From Euwallacea fornicatus (Eukaryota > Arthropoda > Insecta > Coleoptera > Curculionidae): 64,000 bases of DNA. Made by a program: the position numbers and the translations under genes. Position 1 is the stretch's first letter. Each line of letters begins with the position of its first letter. The notes beneath the pieces are model-generated. The model worked only from the letters and a program-made list of their open reading frames with translations, was not told the origin of the DNA and searched no databases. Shown in pieces: positions 59,193 through 64,000 of the stretch. The stretch is taken from assembly GCF_040115645.1 (NCBI RefSeq), contig NC_089541.1, positions 1,736,001 through 1,800,000 of the forward strand, given 5' to 3'.

Positions 59193-61400
59193 CATTGCCA
59201 GTAGCGCCTTCTCGCGCCGCGGTCCCCCTTTTGCTACCTGTACATAAATACTTTCGTACAAAAGCATTGTCATGGTTATACATTAGCGTAATGTAAAACG
59301 ATGCCGGTGGGTTGGATGGGCGGCCCCCGTGCCGGGCACCCCGCCCCCCTGCGGAAATTATATTTTTTTAACGATGTTAAGTAAGTGACGCCCCAGCGTC
59401 CCGGGATCCCCCCTCCCCCTTATTGAGCTACTTAATTTTTATCTCGTTTAGCTTTTTATATTTGAGACAGCTTTATTGTATGTGTTCCCCTTTTTTTGTT
59501 GGTTTTGTCCGGGGGAACCCCTGCTTGACTCAAGCAGAGGTTTTCCCCCCCCCTATTGTTTTGTACGCTATATTTGGTTCGAGACGTTAATAAGGGAAAG
59601 TGCCAAACCGTCTAAAATACTCTCTATTAGTATTTACGATTAATTTAGTGTATGTGTATACGTCATAGACAGCTACTTACTTAATGATTTGATCTCCTTC
59701 GTTTTGCCATTTTTTTTTGTTTGTGTAGACAATTTTCGTGGGAGACAAGTTTTAGCTTTAAGGTTACGTGGAGTAGAGCGGAAATTTGCGTGTGCCATTT
59801 CTAAAATTTCCATTCATCCCGCAGGGAAATTGTTTCGACACAGTAATAACTGCGTGACCGCATTATCGTCCAAATGCAGCAATCACATTGATTGTACTGA
59901 AGGAACGGTCGTGCGGCCATAACAAGCAGTGTCATGCATCACTTTGGTTTTTATCAAAGAGCGGAAACAGTGTTACTGTCAATGAAAAAGAGAATTTCGA
60001 AGAGATGCATGACAGACGCTTTTGAGTATTATTATCTATGTATATTTCAGTCGAAGACGTACGTAGTAATCTCGAACCACATATAGGTCGAATCGAGCGC
60101 CAGTATTTTTTCATTTTTCCCCCATCATATTTTGGAATGGAGTGTTTACAACATTTGTAAATAAGCCCCAAAACAGTTCGCAATACGCATGACATGTTTA
60201 ATTGTCTTGCGGTATGTTTCTTCAGGTTAGAGACAGACGCGATCTACAGTTAAAAAAAAAAGTTGCACATCGCAATGTTTTTTGTTGGCCATTTTGTTTG
60301 ATAGAATCCTCAACCGATGTCTTATTGTAGACGTTATGTAACTTCTAACGCATCAAAATGGCCGATAGACGTCATTTTTATTCGAACGTTACGGCACAGA
60401 TTGTTCGGTCGCATAGTTTTTTCCGCGTTTATTTTATTGTCGCTTTGTCGTTGAATTGTTGACCTGAATGCTCATTTTTATGTTAGAAACTATGATTTTG
60501 AAATCATTATAAGCTGGCACTTTATGTTGCGGTTGGTCTATTCATTGAAGTCCCTGTAAAACTGTTCCTCAGTCAACTTACCTCGTTAAGATTTAGGCCA
60601 TCCTGCGTTTGGTGTTGGTTCAATTTGCCAAACAACCAACGCAAATTTCCCTTAACAAGCGCCCTCTATTGACACCTTTTTGTTTTCTGTTCAAAATTCG
60701 TTTCTTCGTCATTGCGCGGCACTTGTTCGAAACAAACGACTGTGGGCACAGAGACTTCACGCAACATTCGCCTAGTTGATTATTCCGAAGAAAGTGCCAC
60801 TCGGGAGTGTGTGATGCTACACAGGGCTGCCATAGGAAACTTTTCGTCCCTGTCAATTGTATGCAGTGTCTATCGATCTTGCGTGTACACACGTATATGT
60901 TAAAGAAAACACTCGATTTTGGTTCTCAAAAATAATTTCTGTTACCCATTTTCTTCTATATTTCACAAGAAACGTATTAAAAAATATATACTTATGTGCA
61001 AATCTCTCAAAAAAAAAATATATATATATATATAAAAAACTGAACCAAATCTTTGCTTGCACAGTAATTGATCCCTATGCTGGAAAAACGTTGTAACCGC
61101 CAAATATTGTTTTGTTGGGAGATCGAAAAAAAAACAAAAACTGCCGATTGCTTTATCAAATAAAGTAAATATATACCTTATAGTACTAACAAAAAAAGAC
61201 CATAAATGTATAACAGGCATTACAGACTTAACCACGTACAAAAATGTGATTTGCGAGCATACTTTCTTCATTTCAATCGAGCAACGTTGTATATCCGCAT
61301 TAGATAAAACGTTGTTTTACGGAACGCCGGTTACAACGTTGTTTTCAAATTAAACACAAAATGTAAATGAAAATAAACGAATTTTTAGACGTCGCCCTTA
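59193..61400 (+). other. Probable 3' UTR of daughterless
   Basis: No coding frame with similarity. AATAAA hexamers occur at 61159-61164 and 61372-61377 and are candidate poly(A) signals. Poly-pyrimidine, G/C-rich strings near 59.33-59.55 kb and (TA)n runs near 61.02-61.03 kb are present. The end point is inferred. Confidence 0.4.
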
Positions 61401-62149
61401 ATATTTTGTTAGAAATCAAAATATTTTAGTGGAATGTACTCACACATATCTAACAAATCGGCAAGTTTCTCTTTTTAGATTGGAAGAGGTCCTCTATACG
61501 CCTCCCTTACTTTATCCAGGGTTAGTTCGATGGTCGTCTTCTTGGGTGATTTTAGGGAATAAAATTCCCGTTGTTCGACTGTGTTGTGGAATTTGCTTAT
61601 CCGGGTTCTGTTCGGATCATCCGAAGTTATTTGTATCCACATTGTCGCATTGATAATCCTTCCAAATTACGTTGATGATGTGAGAACTGTTACGAAATCT
61701 TAAATAGTAAATACTTTAAATCAACTTACTTCATCCGGGCATCTTAAAGCTTCTTTAGGGACGTTCCTAGACGAAACGCAGGGCTCCCTCAACCTCAACG
61801 ACGTTGTCTGACATGCCGCTTCCAAGTGTCAATATGCATCTTTCGTCTTTTACCTCTGTTTAGTTGTGTCATAACAGGAATTTGTTATAGTCATCTTCAC
61901 TTCTGCTTATAACAATAAACTATACACTAAACATATGTAAACAAAGCAAACATGCGCGAATCTAAAAGGCGCGGGGGCGCATACAACGTTGTTCCACTGA
62001 AAAACAAACTCGACCAATCGAAATTTCACCAGAAATCACCAGAAAAATTTCCTATACCCTTTGTATCACTTCCACGGGTTATTTAAGGCCCATACCACGC
62101 TACTCCATGGAAGTGCTAGATTTTACAATCATTAGCGGTTAGATCGTTG

Positions 62150-62730
62150 CTCTATAGGGTTGAATTGATTAATACCTTGTCGAGTAGCCCTTTGTTGTAA
62201 TTGCTTGACATCTTTTATTTATAAATAAACTGACTTTTTGGAAATTTAGGGGCTCAATGTTTGTCGATTCTCGGCTTGCAATATTTTTGACGAAATTTAA
62301 TGTTTTCTCATATTTCTTTTTTAAATTGTCCACGCATGCTCAATTGGATTTGAATCTGCTGATCAAGGAAGGGTTTTTAACAATTTTAGGACATTCGAAA
62401 TTCGCCATTCCGTGTTGATTGCAGCTGGATGTTTTGGCTCGTTGCCATGCTGGAATCTATAAATTTGTATCCAACCTGATTTTTGTGCCTTTTGTTTTAT
62501 TTTTTTCAAGTTTCCTTATAACCACATTTATTCACTATACCACCTATGAAATAGACATTTCCAACGCCATTTGAGCACATACAGCTCCAAATCATTACAG
62601 ATCCATCCACATATTTTACAGTTGGGAGTGCATTATGTGGATTGTTATCTTCATCAACTTTTTCTACCCTCCGTAGATATTATTGATCGATACGCATGAA
62701 TTTTTATTTTATCTGACCGAATTGTGTTTT
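62150..62730 (-). pseudogene. Decayed Tc1-like transposase
   Basis: Read on the minus strand, broken frames give RRVEKVDEDNNPHNALPTVK and DGSVMIWSCMCSNGVGNVYF followed by GGIVNK. These are the Tc1 segments around GGGSVMVWGCMxxxGVGxLxFIxGxM. Later frames (HACVDNLKKKYEK-like) are in several registers with many stops. The element is inactive and of modest age. Confidence 0.7.
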
Positions 62731-62758
62731 CCCAAAACTCTTAATATTTATTTATACA

Positions 62759-63020
62759 GGGTGTTTCTGAATAGATGGTAAAAAACTGAATGGGTGAATC
62801 CTGAGCCAAATTTAAGACGAAAGGTTCGTATAAAGACGTGTCCACAATTGTTTTGGCTTCGATTTACAGGGTGTTAAAAAAAAACACTTTTTCGTATTTT
62901 TTTTTGTTTATTTTTTATCGAAACTTGCCGAAAAATTGTACATGTCATATGCCGAGTGTTTCCTAAAAACGAAACTTTTCAGGCTTTAATTTCATATACG
63001 GGGTGATGCGGATTGATGGG
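62759..63020. repeat. CAGGGTGT-ended repeat fragment
   Basis: Begins TA|CAGGGTGTTTCTGAATAG; another CAGGGTGTT occurs at about 62868 and a CGGGGTGATGCGG near 63000. It resembles one end of the TA-flanked elements elsewhere in the window. The opposite end is not clear. Confidence 0.35.
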
Positions 63021-64000
63021 TCTTGAGCTTTTATTTATCGCATCTTTTTTCCTTATGTATATTTCTATACAGACGTAACCGGGTGCTTCTTACCATTAAC
63101 TTTATTGATGTATAGCCTCTTCCGAGGGGTTCCACCATGAAAGCTTTCGGAATTAAAAGATTTTTTTAATTGTTTCGTTAATCCGAATTCCACAAGTAGA
63201 TTGGATCATATTTAGCTAAGGCTGGTGAGCTTATTGAAAGATTTTATAAGATCATTTTCCCTAACATTCTCGAATTTTGTATATTTATATTGTTTATATT
63301 ATAAATACTATATATATATATATATTATATGTTTTTTGATGTACATTACACCTCATACCTTTGGTGGTGTGCAAATTTCTGTCGGAAAATTCAATCAGAG
63401 GCTGATTTCATAACAAAATTCCCTTAGCCTTTGTACCGCCATCATTTGTGGCGTTTTCGTAATGTTTTCAAATGGAACTAGTCCAAATTTCCTGAAATAG
63501 CAGAAAATACCTGCGATATCGATGAAGCAAATATTGTGTTTTCCCATTGCGTTTTATCTTCGATTTTCTTGGAAAATTGAAAATCGCACCTTCGTTTTAA
63601 AATTTATATCTAATATTTTGAATCGTAGAACGCGTTTCATATTAGTTAATCCACCTCTCTTTCTTAAGCTGTAGCCTTCCTGTGCCGCTGCAGCAATAGA
63701 TTTCTTTCAAAACGCAACTAAGTGCTTTTCGTTTGGATATTGTATATGAAATTGGAGAGAATAATAAGCGAATGAACAGGGCGATACGTAAACAAACATC
63801 ACTCAACTGTATGGTATGAAGAACAAATTGTTTACAATATCTTATACGCGACAATCTAGTTAATTGCACGAGCAAATGTGTTGTAAGAAAATTTGTTGTT
63901 TTTGTTAATTTTATGGAAGACTCGGGCGGGATCGAGATTTGGATGCTCGGCAAGCCACTGCAGAAAACAAATCATTGAATTTTCATAATTCTTCAAGCGT

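Larger units (their letters stand above)
61401..64000. other. Downstream intergenic DNA with repeats
   Basis: AT-rich, with no gene recognised on either strand. Contains a Tc1-like remnant (62.15-62.73 kb), a CAGGGTG-ended fragment starting near 62759 and a (TA)n run near 63308. A short minus-strand frame near 61.83 kb (MSDNVVEVEGALRFV then stop) has no family. Confidence 0.4.

Noticed and set aside
61690..61830. Short minus-strand frame MSDNVVEVEGALRFV as an exon
   Set aside because: Stops after 15 codons, with no good donor before the stop.
1..64000. CRISPR arrays, rRNA, tRNA genes or bacterial-type operons
   Set aside because: None seen; no regularly spaced repeats and no tRNA-like GGTTCGAATCC arms. 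The window is eukaryotic.

Overview
The window is nuclear DNA of an insect. Genes are split by spliceosomal introns with GT..AG borders, introns run from 54 bp to many kb, and the recognisable proteins are insect developmental or housekeeping orthologs. Several remnants of TA-flanked DNA transposons with CAGGGTG-type ends fit a beetle-like genome, but the order of insect is an inference.

Layout. 3-149 is the 3' coding end of an unidentified gene. About 3.1-19 kb holds schnurri (shn, +), a Dpp/BMP-pathway zinc-finger repressor with all eight fingers visible; its probable 5' UTR exon lies near 3.3-3.65 kb and its long first intron carries several transposon remnants. 21-36 kb is a compact housekeeping block: a TMEM50-like membrane protein (-), Cse1/exportin-2 (-), a sororin/Dalmatian-like cohesin protector (+), the ESCRT-III subunit shrub/CHMP4 (-), galla-1/CIAO2A (+), a Nudix Ap4A hydrolase (-) and a PDRG1-like prefoldin-type protein (-). 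36.6-59.2 kb is daughterless (da, +), the class I bHLH E-protein, spread over more than 22 kb. 59.2-64 kb is its 3' UTR and flank, with Tc1-like debris.

The most notable content is in daughterless. I can read (i) two extra phase-compatible first exons far downstream of the canonical one, each with an in-frame stop upstream of its ATG; (ii) an extra 72-nt cassette exon that is a diverged copy of the conserved RLDDAI..LR(N/D)H motif; and (iii) two adjacent phase-2/phase-2 exons that each encode a complete E-protein basic region up to the RER|IRIRD junction. Up to 12 proteins are possible, and the basic-region pair looks like an insect counterpart of vertebrate E12/E47 splicing built on a different exon boundary. 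A 69-aa ORF with an apparent Ku-binding motif sits inside one da intron.

How the genes relate: shn acts in Dpp signalling, da is the obligate partner of proneural and many other bHLH proteins, and the block between is cellular machinery (nuclear export, cohesion, ESCRT, Fe-S assembly, nucleotide hydrolysis) with several head-to-head pairs that probably share promoters. Gene models come from reading splice sites and homology by eye; no search or transcript evidence was available.
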